From Arthrobacter globiformis NBRC 12137 (GTDB lineage Bacteria; Actinomycetota; Actinomycetes; Actinomycetales; Micrococcaceae): a stretch of 64,000 nt of DNA. The position numbers were made by a program, and so were the translations under genes. The DNA lies in NCBI RefSeq assembly GCF_000238915.1, contig NZ_BAEG01000113.1, forward strand, positions 40,580-104,579. The letters are read 5' to 3'. The stretch's first letter is position 1, and each line of letters opens with the position of its first letter. Shown here one piece after another: positions 25,744 to 34,071 of the stretch. The notes under the pieces are model-generated. The model was given only the letters and a program-made list of their open reading frames with translations, was not told the DNA's origin and made no database searches.

Positions 25744-26907
25744 TTAGTTTGAGGCACTTTCAGTTGAGGCCTGGAATCTGACCCGAGCACGAAGCCCATC
25801 GAGAAGAGCAGAATCGTCCAAGCCTAGCTCGGGCGTACCGATGCGGCCCCTCCAATGACTCTGCCGCGCCAATAACTCCTCCGCGAACGGAGAATCAAGG
25901 TCAGCGATGCGTTCCCAGGCAGAAACAGCGTCGTACTCATGAGTGACTAGATGTTCCAAGTCCACGAGCCTGTCCGGCACACCCAAGAACTCTGGCAAAT
26001 AGAACCACCGGAAATCATTTCGATTTCTTAGTATCTGGACAGCAGGGCCGCGCACGTTGTTGCTAACTGGGCCATCCTGCAAGGCCTTTGCGACGGAGCC
26101 ATGGCCGTCGACTGGGACCAAACGTGCCAGGAGTATGCGAGCTGCCTTGGGACCGCCTCTACCGTCGGCGTTTCTGCCGAGCACAAGGTCGCAAGACGGC
26201 GTTAGGACTATCCAGTAGTCACCAGCAGGATCACGCAGTATGGTGCCGGCACGCCAAGATTTCCCTACAGGGGGTACAAGGTAGAAGGAGGCAGAGGGAA
26301 CATGCTCACTAATTGCTTCAAGTTGCGCTGTCGATGACGTTTCCCAGTCACGAAGCCACGCCGCAAGTCTACTGACAAGCAAACGACGAAGCGACTCTGG
26401 CTCGTGCTGCGTATACGCGTCCCAGTGGGGCGCGACGTTCCGGTCTAGGAACATACGGGTCTCTCGATCCAGCGTCTCCACCAGTTCCCGGGCAGTGCCT
26501 GCGGCGTTGGACTCGAGTGCCCTGCGGATTGCAGCGCCCAACTCGCTTGACTCGTCTTTGCCTAAAATGGTCCTAAGCGGAGGCTCACTCTCAAATCCTA
26601 GATCTTCCTTGATCGCAGTAAAGAAAATCACGGGCACCCATCGGATTTTGCGGATTCTAGAATATAAATCAGTCCCCTTCGTCCTAACACTATTGGCACC
26701 GAGGGGCCCGTTATCCATAACGTCAAGAACGACCAAATCAAATTGCGATGCTGGCGACCCAAGCAAACTTTCCGCTTCATCAAAAGAGTCAAGATGCGTC
26801 AGCTCCACAATGATGTCATCGTAAAACTCCTCATCAATCACCGTCGCCACAGTGTCGTGAGCTTTGGGCTCATCATCTACGACCAGAACTCTAAACTTCA
26901 CCGACAT
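25744..26907 (-). CDS. Receiver-domain protein with unknown output domain
   Basis: 387 residues. Residues 5-125 are a CheY-like receiver: acidic pocket Asp11-Asp12 (VLVVDDEP), phospho-acceptor Asp62 (LVVLDVMD) and Thr97 (VIFFTAIK). After a helical linker (125-200) comes a domain of about 170 residues with FYLVPPVGKSW, DYWIVLTPSCDLVLG and FRWFYLPEFLGV. I do not recognise it: no HTH, GGDEF or nuclease motif is visible. The ATG shares one base with the kinase-like gene's stop (TGATG), so the two are coupled and probably act as a pair. Confidence 0.85.
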   Translation of the reverse strand: MSVKFRVLVVDDEPKAHDTVATVIDEEFYDDIIVELTHLDSFDEAESLLGSPASQFDLVVLDVMDNGPLGANSVRTKGTDLYSRIRKIRWVPVIFFTAIKEDLGFESEPPLRTILGKDESSELGAAIRRALESNAAGTARELVETLDRETRMFLDRNVAPHWDAYTQHEPESLRRLLVSRLAAWLRDWETSSTAQLEAISEHVPSASFYLVPPVGKSWRAGTILRDPAGDYWIVLTPSCDLVLGRNADGRGGPKAARILLARLVPVDGHGSVAKALQDGPVSNNVRGPAVQILRNRNDFRWFYLPEFLGVPDRLVDLEHLVTHEYDAVSAWERIADLDSPFAEELLARQSHWRGRIGTPELGLDDSALLDGLRARVRFQASTESASN

Positions 26908-29096
26908 CAGCTAACTCGCTTCTTCAGAACAACACGAAAATTCGCCCCGGGCAACGCCCCGTCATCATCGACACTTACGGCACCACCGTAGTATTCCACA
27001 GCAATAGTATGGACTATGGAGAGGCCGAGCCCCATACCACCTTCACGGGTGGACACATAAGCGTCGAAAATGAGATCCTTTTTATCCTCCGGAACACCCG
27101 GCCCAGAGTCGTTGACATAAATGACTATCGATCCGCCGTCATCTCGACCGGCGCGTATCGAGATTTTCCTTTTTGAGTCAGGACGCTGGCGAACCCAATA
27201 CATGGCATTACTCACCAGATTGATGAGAATGTGCTGAAACTCTATCGGCTCAACGCTTACTGTGGCATCGTCAACTTCAACGGAGAGAGTCGTATATTGT
27301 CGAGCAAGCTCAGCAGCAAATATCTGGCTAACAGGGTTCGTGAGGCTCGACAATTGAACCTTTTGCGGTCGCCCGCGCTTACGGCCAGCTAGCGGACTTA
27401 GACGATCAAACAAACTACCGACTAGAGCACGTCCGTTCCCTAGGGAATCAAGACTATCCCCAATTCGTCTTTCTACCTCGGGCAAGTCAAATGTATCTAA
27501 ACGCTGCCGTACGATGTTTAGTTTACGGACACCATTATCAACGTCCATCAACCCAGTCCGACCCTCGTGCAACACCATGTCAACGAGCGTGGACAGGGTC
27601 GCAGATTTCGCGAACTGTAGAAGAATCTCTTGTAGATCGGAAGTTGCGGCGCGGACCTCTTTAGCTGTCTCCGTAATGGCCGCGACAAGTTCCTTGTCAG
27701 CTTTACGAGAGGCAGCAAGCGCCTCCAGACCCGACAGGTCGAACTTCTCAAATAGACCGCTTCCAGGGCTTCGACGTTCACGGCCGGATCCGAGCCTCTT
27801 CCTGAATTTATACCGACGGCTCTCCATCTCGGCCAAAATCTGCAGAGAAACCTGCTTCAAATCCTCATATTCGGGAGTGTCAATTAAACCTTCCCGATGG
27901 GATCTATCTCTAAGCCCAGGATTTAGATCAGCAGTCAAGAAAATAAACCCGCTAACCTGGTTGTTCGACAGGCGCAAGGAGGGGCTGTTGACGCGTCGCA
28001 AGTCAAGATTTAGCCAGTCATATCCACGTTCACCAAAAGGTTGCACTCGAAATCCGTCGCGGAACAGTGCGAGACCGGCGTGATCCTTTATTTGGTTCCT
28101 ATAATCACGAATTCCGATGTTTGATTGACTCAACTCCGGCTTTATCGCTTCAAACGCTTCGCGGTCAAGATCCCAAGCACGGAAGTCAATTGTTAGTGGT
28201 CCGCAACTAGGAAGACGAGTGGCATCCCCCAAATCATCAGAAACTCGCAGATTTATGGTTATCTCTTCGACGGCACCAGTGCGCCGCTCAATATAGGTCA
28301 GATGAGCAATACCATCACTGCTGACGTTACCAGCCATCTTGTAGTCAGGAAGCATCAATATATCGCTGGGCGAAACCGAGCCCCCAAGCTCGGAAATCTC
28401 GTCAGGAACGATCAACTCAACACTGAAAACAGCCTGTAGATCCGAATCGATGACGCCCTCGGGAAGCGGCGGGATCATTCGCTCGAGCATCAGACGAAGA
28501 TTAGCGATATCAGTGTACTGCCAGTCTCGAAGGAGCCTCTCCATCTTAACGACAGTTCCAGACTCCGTCAAAGATTCTCCTTGAACTACTGACGCCTCTC
28601 CGTGAGAAACAAAGACTTTAGGTTGCTCTTCAACAACCGCCACCTCTATTTCATCTAAGTAGAGATCGCGGTGAAACTGCCCCCAGTCGATGCGGAAAGT
28701 AGTTTCGGTTCCATCGGTACGACGCGTGGTGATGACAGAATGCTCCGCAATCCTGGAGGCTGCTAGACGGCCAATCCCTTTTTCACCGAGGACGCGTCGA
28801 TTACCGCTCTCACTAGTAATGACTTCCTTGCGATACGGAGTTGCTATATCCAACCACACTTTGCGTACGGTGTCAGCAGTCATCCCATGACCGTTATCCC
28901 ACACCTCGATCGAACCTGTACCTGATTTCAGCGGGCCATTAAATCGAATCGTGACCTGCGTCGCGTCCGCATCGTAGGCATTCTTTACCAGCTCCACGAG
29001 TGCCACATCCTCGCTGCTGATAAGTTCGCTTCCCAGAGTGTGCACTAATCGAGCCTTGGGACGGAGCGACCCGGACGATTCTTTGGACTCGAGCAT
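26907..29096 (-). CDS. Hybrid ATPase: MORC-like GHKL domain plus histidine-kinase core
   Basis: 729 residues from the ATG with GAAGGA 8 bases upstream (an upstream in-frame start to 29177 lacks support). Residues 12-200 form an Hsp90/MORC-type ATPase: Asn39 in LVKNAYDAD, Asp67 in EVWDNGHGM, GEKGIGR (104-110). Residues 200-440 resemble the transducer region. A helical stretch then contains LHEGRTGL, an H-box with candidate phospho-His510. Residues 615-725 are a histidine-kinase CA domain: LINLVSNAM, NDSGPGV and GGMGLGLSIV. No membrane segment, so it senses something inside the cell, perhaps DNA. Its partner is the coupled receiver protein. Confidence 0.88.
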   Translation of the reverse strand: MLESKESSGSLRPKARLVHTLGSELISSEDVALVELVKNAYDADATQVTIRFNGPLKSGTGSIEVWDNGHGMTADTVRKVWLDIATPYRKEVITSESGNRRVLGEKGIGRLAASRIAEHSVITTRRTDGTETTFRIDWGQFHRDLYLDEIEVAVVEEQPKVFVSHGEASVVQGESLTESGTVVKMERLLRDWQYTDIANLRLMLERMIPPLPEGVIDSDLQAVFSVELIVPDEISELGGSVSPSDILMLPDYKMAGNVSSDGIAHLTYIERRTGAVEEITINLRVSDDLGDATRLPSCGPLTIDFRAWDLDREAFEAIKPELSQSNIGIRDYRNQIKDHAGLALFRDGFRVQPFGERGYDWLNLDLRRVNSPSLRLSNNQVSGFIFLTADLNPGLRDRSHREGLIDTPEYEDLKQVSLQILAEMESRRYKFRKRLGSGRERRSPGSGLFEKFDLSGLEALAASRKADKELVAAITETAKEVRAATSDLQEILLQFAKSATLSTLVDMVLHEGRTGLMDVDNGVRKLNIVRQRLDTFDLPEVERRIGDSLDSLGNGRALVGSLFDRLSPLAGRKRGRPQKVQLSSLTNPVSQIFAAELARQYTTLSVEVDDATVSVEPIEFQHILINLVSNAMYWVRQRPDSKRKISIRAGRDDGGSIVIYVNDSGPGVPEDKKDLIFDAYVSTREGGMGLGLSIVHTIAVEYYGGAVSVDDDGALPGANFRVVLKKRVS

Positions 29097-29285
29097 CGGT
29101 GGAATCCTTCTACGAGCAGAGAACAATTGGCGACGGACAAGATATGCGGATACACCAACGTACAATCGTGCAACCACTCTGCCCCAAACAGATCCTATGC
29201 GTCACACCCCAGGTCGTGGCGGACCCCATGCGTGTCCTCGGCAGGATACTGATCCTCACCGGCAGCGGTGCCGGCACTCCGGGTT

Positions 29286-29501
29286 CTAGCACGCCCACTC
29301 CGGCACCCCGATCTCCACCTTGCCTGGCGGGATAGATCCTTTCCTCCACGTCACGCAACACCCCGCGAACTCCGTCTTCGGATGCTCGGCCCCTGCGTCG
29401 GACGGCATCATGCCGTATGCGATCCGCGACGACTCGTGGCGGCACACCGGGCAATTACGGACGGCTTCCCGCTTCCTTGCAGGCTTCACTTCATTGGTCA
29501 T
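29286..29501 (-). CDS. Small Cys-rich (zinc-ribbon-like) protein
   Basis: 71 residues: NCPVCRHESSRIAYG, EFAGCCVTW and a terminal PEWAC give a CxxC knuckle plus later cysteines, suggestive of metal binding. The composition is protein-like, and the first 15 residues are Lys/Arg-rich. No good ribosome site is visible before the ATG at 29501, and the same frame is open far upstream as an antisense artefact of the MFS gene. Unknown function. Confidence 0.5.
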   Translation of the reverse strand: MTNEVKPARKREAVRNCPVCRHESSRIAYGMMPSDAGAEHPKTEFAGCCVTWRKGSIPPGKVEIGVPEWAC

Positions 29502-29729
29502 GGCTGCAATGTATCCCCGGGTACGGACAACTGCAGCCCTTACAAAAAAAACTCGCAGGGCTATGCAATTTTTGTAACTGCTCCCGTGAGGTGCCGTACA
29601 CGGAGTGCTCCCTAACAGGGTCTGGCAGACCCTGCCCCACGCAGAATAAATCCGGTAACTTTTTTGTCGGAACTTCCGGGCCAGCGACGTCCCTTTCCGC
29701 TTCTCCCCTTCGAATGGATCCGCTCTCCC

Positions 29730-30965
29730 ATGTCTTCCGCCCTGCCCCTGCCAGCGCCCAAGCGCTTCCCGCTCGCCGCGATGCTGGTCCTTGCCACTAT
29801 CACATTCACAGCCATCACCACCGAACTCATGCCCTCCGGCCTGCTGCCGCAGATCAGTGAAGGCCTGAACATCTCCGAGGCCGTTGCCGGCTACCTCGCC
29901 GCAGCGTACGCCGCCGTCATCGTGGTCACCGTGATCCCGGCCGCCCGGCTGCTGGCCAGGGTTCCGCGGAAGACCCTGCTCATCTCGCTCGTCCTCACCT
30001 TCGCGCTGAGCAACGTCCTCGTCGGCCTCGCACCCAATTTCACAGCTGCCATGGGCGGACGGCTCGTCGGCGGGCTGGCGCACGGCCTGCTCTGGACCAC
30101 CGTCGCACCGTTCGTTTCCCGGGTAGTCCCGGCCGACAAAGTCGGGAAGGCCCTGGCCATCGTCTTCAGCGGCAACAGCCTGGGCATGGCTATCGGTGCG
30201 CCCGTGGGCACCGCGCTCGGTGCGTTCCTCGGCTGGCGTGCCGCCTTCCTCTTCCAGGCCGGCTTCAGCCTGCTCCTTACGGGTCTTGCCGTCTGGATGC
30301 TTCCACAGGTCCGCCGGGTCCCCGACGCCGTCCGCCCCTCGATGCGCAAGGCCATCGCACAGCCCGGCGTGAAATCCGTGGCCGTCGCCTGGCCGCTGCT
30401 GGTCCTGGCACACTTCGCGCTCTTCACCTACATCGCGCCGTTCATCCGCGAAGCCGGCCTGCCCGACTACGCCATCAGCCTCTCCCTCACCGTCCTCGGC
30501 GCCTCCGGCCTCATCGGCATCTGGATCGCCGGTATCACCGTTGACTCCCGCCCCCGCCGCTCACTGATCATCACGACGGCGGCCATCGCCGTTGCAATGA
30601 TCCTCCTCCCGCTCGGCGGCAGAACGCTGCCCGGCGCCATGATTCTCATGACAGTCTGGGGCGCGGGCATCGGCGCGATCGGCATCTACAACCAGGCCGC
30701 CATCCTGCGCGCCGGGCGCGAGGACAGGGACGCGGCCAACGGCCTCACGGTCCTGACCATCCAGGTCGGCATCACCATCGGAGCCCTCTACGGTTCCGCG
30801 GTTCTGGTACTCGCTGGCCCACTCACGGTGCCCGTCGCCGCGGCGCTGCCGGTCGCCGTCGCCCTTGTCATTACGCTGGCGGGCAGGCGACACGCTTATC
30901 CGCCAGGCCCCAAGGAGCGCGGATGGTCAGAGCCGGAGCTCAAGGAGCCGGTGTCCCAGCACTGA
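29730..30965 (+). CDS. MFS efflux transporter (DHA1, AraJ/chloramphenicol-resistance-like)
   Basis: 411 residues, 12 predicted membrane segments. TFTAITTELMPSGLLPQISEGL in the first segment, GGRLVGGLAHGLLWTTVAPFVSRVVP (segment 4-5) and GNSLGMAIGAPVGTALGAFLGWRAAF (motif C-like) match the DHA1 efflux branch that includes AraJ and CmlR-type proteins. Likely exports a drug or sugar by proton antiport; substrate unknown. ATG chosen because the in-frame TTG at 29664 adds a hydrophilic tail without homology-like features. No clear ribosome site. Confidence 0.85.
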   Translation: MSSALPLPAPKRFPLAAMLVLATITFTAITTELMPSGLLPQISEGLNISEAVAGYLAAAYAAVIVVTVIPAARLLARVPRKTLLISLVLTFALSNVLVGLAPNFTAAMGGRLVGGLAHGLLWTTVAPFVSRVVPADKVGKALAIVFSGNSLGMAIGAPVGTALGAFLGWRAAFLFQAGFSLLLTGLAVWMLPQVRRVPDAVRPSMRKAIAQPGVKSVAVAWPLLVLAHFALFTYIAPFIREAGLPDYAISLSLTVLGASGLIGIWIAGITVDSRPRRSLIITTAAIAVAMILLPLGGRTLPGAMILMTVWGAGIGAIGIYNQAAILRAGREDRDAANGLTVLTIQVGITIGALYGSAVLVLAGPLTVPVAAALPVAVALVITLAGRRHAYPPGPKERGWSEPELKEPVSQH

Positions 30966-31091
30966 TAGGTCTTGCCAAATACCTATCAGTTCAGGCGCCC
31001 CGGCACGTGGAAGGTTGCCCGGACGATCCACTGTGGCTCCGACCGGCCGAGCGTAGACTCAGCGCCACCGTGGAAGGTGGAGGCAGCAGGC

Positions 31092-31832
31092 ATGAAGAGC
31101 ATCCGAGCCCAGGTCCTCGAAGCTGAACAAAACGCCAAACTTGGGCTCGGAGCCGACGAGCAGTTCTCGGGGTACGGCGTCATGGGGCTGTCCTTCAGTT
31201 CCGGCCATATGTGCTGGCCATGCGACGTTTTCCCGTGACCAAGTGTTGGCCCCGACTACACGTCGGTGTGGTTGCGCCGGACCTCAGTCTCCTGGACCAT
31301 CTACGCCGATGCCCCGGCCGAACTTTCCTGCGCCCGGTACTTTGGCCGCCGCCCTGCAGGACGCTGTGCAGTGCCCCGTCACCGTTGCGTGGACGGGCGG
31401 CACCACGCTCAGGGTGGCCGTCGGCGGTGACGTGGACCTGACCTGGGAGCTCGAGATGGGGACAACCGCCATCACCCGGCGATGTCGGCAGTAGTCGGCG
31501 CGCTGCCCGCTCCCCTCCTGGAGAGCAGGACATTCCTCAGAATCATGGGCGCCGCCGTGGGACCGGTGCTGCGGGCGGGACGGCTCGGACTGACAGGCAA
31601 CGTCCCCAACAGGCAGGGCTTCCGTGCGAAGCCGCGCCGGATGTGGCTCGTCTTCCGAAACTCTGCCACCGTGGACGGTGAGGACCTGGGCAGCCTGCGG
31701 CCCTTGCACGTCCAGACCAGGCTGGGCGATTTCTGGGTCCCCCCAGCGGGGCATCTTCCTGATCGGAACGTCATCCTTTGACGTCTTCGATCCCGCCCGT
31801 CACCTTCCCGCCAGCGTTCGCGGGACTGCGTG
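31092..31832 (+). pseudogene. Multiply frameshifted hypothetical gene
   Basis: One protein can be followed through all three frames: MKSIRAQVLEAEQNAKLGLGADEQFSGYGV, MLAMRRFPV, DYTSVWLRRTSVSWTIYADAPAE, ALQDAVQCPVTVAWTGGTTLRVAVGGDVDLTWELE, then LTGNVPNRQGF and LGDFWVP/QRGIFLIGTSSFDVFDP. At least five frame changes occur in 740 bp. The reconstructed product (about 245 residues, cytosolic) resembles an actinobacterial hypothetical family I cannot name. Because neighbouring genes are intact, decay is more likely than sequencing error. Confidence 0.7.
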
Positions 31833-32223
31833 ACTCACGTTCGCAGCACAGGGGCGACGGCGCTCCAAGCACTGCAGCAAGCCTGAGCAGCCACCCTCAG
31901 CGGCTGGAGTCATCCTCAGGTTGCTGCGCACGACCCGCATCCAAACCGGCAAAGGAGATTGCGAGGGCGTGGGGCAGCAGAATTCACTGGTGTCTCGTAC
32001 TTCGACTCCGTCAAAAGAAAAAGCCCGGAAATTCATCCCGCCTTTTGCTTTGCTAAATTGGTTACGTCCAAGAGCGAAATCATCGTCACTAATGCGTTAA
32101 ATCTGCGAAACACTTGAGCTGTTCTTGATGCAGTTGACGCAAATCAACTATCACCCTTAATAATTGGTACAAATGCAGGAGCATAAGGTGCTGAAGTCCC
32201 GGCATTTCTGTCATAGTTAAGCA
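31833..32223. other. AT-rich intergenic region
   Basis: 390 bases with no gene. The last 170 are markedly AT-rich for this genome and hold the promoter of the next gene; CATAGT lies 6 bases before its ATG. Confidence 0.45.
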
Positions 32224-33129
32224 ATGACAACACCAGAGCTTCCGGGGGCAAGCTCAGTGCAGACTTCCCCCCATCAGCCACAGCAATCACCTCCCGCACC
32301 ACCGAATTATGGTGCGCCACTAGAGGCAAGCGCGCCCCGGCCAAGAAAACCGAAGAAACAATCGAATGTCGTCGGGTTGATCGCGCTTATCGCGGCGGCG
32401 ATAGGGTTCATCTTCGCCTGCATGCCCGGTGCCCTGATCGTCGGTTGGGTACTGCTGCCGATCGCATTCGTTTTGGCTATCGTTTCGCTCTTTATTAAAC
32501 GCAAGGCCAAGTGGACTGGCGTCACCGCTCTGATCGTCTCGATCGTGGGCACGATCGTCGGGTTTGTCGTCTTCTCTTCCGTCGTCGCGACGTCGTTTGA
32601 CAACGCTTTCGGCAGCGGCGATACCACAGTCGCTCCGCCCTCTGGGGACGCAGGAGCGAAGGACCAGGCAGCGGCAAAGGAAGATCCTGCCGCCAACGCC
32701 GGAACCCGTGAAAACCCGTATCCAATAGGCTCCGTCATTGAGTCTGACGACTGGCGCGTCGTGATCAACTCCGTCAAGCTCGCTGCTACGGAATCGGTAG
32801 TTGCGGCTAACCAATTCAACGAGGCGCCCGCTAAGGGGTCCGAGTACGCCCTGATCAATTACTCCGCTACTTATGTCGGCGATGACGCTGACGGCCAGAT
32901 GCCTGCTTTCGTTTCGGTCGACTACGTCACGGCGAATGGGACGACCGTCAATCGACTCGACAAGTCAGTCGTCGCGCCGAAGGCCTTCGATACTTCGAGC
33001 ACGCTCTATAAGGGCGGCACCGCAACGGGCAATATCGCCATCGAGGTGCCGACCGCTACTGCTGGCAAGGGCGTCCTTGCAGTTAGGCCGGGCATGGTGG
33101 CCGACAAGGTTTTCGTAGCCGTCAAGTAA
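32224..33129 (+). CDS. Membrane-anchored protein with DUF4352-like domain
   Basis: 301 residues. The N-terminus (1-45) is Pro/Gln-rich and cytosolic. Three closely spaced hydrophobic segments (about 48-70, 72-92 and 98-122; VVGLIALIAAAIGFIFA, GALIVGWVLLPIAFVLAIVSLF, GVTALIVSIVGTIVGFVVFSSVV) are followed by an acidic linker. The outer domain (about 160-300), GSVIESDDWRVVINSVKLA and AKGSEYALINYSATY, fits the DUF4352 immunoglobulin-like fold. Function is unknown. No ribosome site is seen, so it may be leaderless. A perfect hairpin follows. Confidence 0.8.
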   Translation: MTTPELPGASSVQTSPHQPQQSPPAPPNYGAPLEASAPRPRKPKKQSNVVGLIALIAAAIGFIFACMPGALIVGWVLLPIAFVLAIVSLFIKRKAKWTGVTALIVSIVGTIVGFVVFSSVVATSFDNAFGSGDTTVAPPSGDAGAKDQAAAKEDPAANAGTRENPYPIGSVIESDDWRVVINSVKLAATESVVAANQFNEAPAKGSEYALINYSATYVGDDADGQMPAFVSVDYVTANGTTVNRLDKSVVAPKAFDTSSTLYKGGTATGNIAIEVPTATAGKGVLAVRPGMVADKVFVAVK

Positions 33130-33147
33130 TACTCCCAAGGAAAACGT

Positions 33148-33176
33148 TAGGCCCCCGGTGCACCACCGGGGGCCTA
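33148..33176 (+). terminator. Perfect 13-bp hairpin terminator
   Basis: TAGGCCCCCGGTG (33148-33160) pairs perfectly with CACCGGGGGCCTA (33164-33176) around a CAC loop, 19 bases after the DUF4352-like gene, followed by GCTTCGTTT. Confidence 0.9.
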
Positions 33177-33280
33177 GCTTCGTTTAACGTCCAATATCAA
33201 GCTGCAACCGCGGAACCGTCGGTCGGGCACTGAAAAGGAGGCCGGCGTCGGCCCCCTTTGTTCAGATCCGCGTCACCGGC

Positions 33281-33712
33281 TTACATTCCGGGCATCAGCC
33301 CGAGCTGCCCCATCATGGAGGCGACGTCCGGATGGGCCCGGAAGGAGACGATCTTTCCGTCCCTGACGGACGCAAAGTACGTCCCGGACCCGACCACTGA
33401 CTTGCCCGTGGCAGGGATTTCCTTGTCCCCCATGTGCAGCGGTCCGGTGTTAGTACCGGTGAATTCGATTTCCGCCGCCACCTCGTCGTCGCTGACCACC
33501 CTTCTGGTGGTTCTGGCGTGCATGTCCGGGAACGCCTCGAACCAGGCGTCCATGTAAGCCTTCACCTGCTCCCGGGTGCGGAACGGCTCGGGCGCCATGA
33601 CGTCCTCAAAGGTGAAATCATCGGCCAGCAGGCCGGCGAACGCCGCCGTGTCATGCTGGTCCCAGGCCGCCATTCCGCGGTCGTCGATCTGCTCTACTTC
33701 AGCACGTGACAT
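33281..33712 (-). CDS. SnoaL-like/NTF2-fold protein (ester cyclase type)
   Basis: 143 residues spanning one NTF2-like cone: FAGLLADDFTFEDVMAPEPF, REQVKAYMDAWFEAFPDMHART and SGTYFASVRDGKIVSFRAHPD are typical SnoaL-like blocks. Such proteins are cyclases, isomerases or binding proteins; the substrate is not evident. GGAGGAG sits 7 bases before the ATG at 33712; a GTG one codon upstream is less likely. Confidence 0.8.
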   Translation of the reverse strand: MSRAEVEQIDDRGMAAWDQHDTAAFAGLLADDFTFEDVMAPEPFRTREQVKAYMDAWFEAFPDMHARTTRRVVSDDEVAAEIEFTGTNTGPLHMGDKEIPATGKSVVGSGTYFASVRDGKIVSFRAHPDVASMMGQLGLMPGM

Positions 33713-34071
33713 CACACATCTCCTCCTTGAAATGTTCTGATGCGGCTCATCGTAGGCGCACGGGGGCCACAGTCAATGGGCTGCTTAATAGACCCTCGGA
33801 CGGAGGGCTAACTGAGTGGACACCGCGAACCGTCAGCCCGCCGTCGGCCTCCCATCAGATCCGAAGTGGGCCGACGTCGCGGCCTCGCCTGCAATTTTCG
33901 ATTTCCGGACGGCGGAGGCCGGCGGCAGCCTCTCCCCCGCACCTTGCCGCCCTCTCAACCCCGGCGGTAGCCTGAAAAACAGATGACGGGCCGCGCCCAC
34001 CACCGGATCCGAGGGTGCCGGGTCCGGCATGCGCCCCAGGCTCAGACCCGCCACCGGAAACGGAAGCCGCG
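33713..34071. other. Divergent intergenic region
   Basis: About 360 bases between the SnoaL-like gene and the LuxR-type regulator; presumably promoters of both. No gene or clear operator seen. Confidence 0.4.

Noticed and set aside
29502..30413. Upstream part of a long minus-strand frame across the efflux MFS gene
   Set aside because: Antisense to a clear MFS gene; only its last 71 codons (29286-29501), outside the MFS gene, look protein-like.
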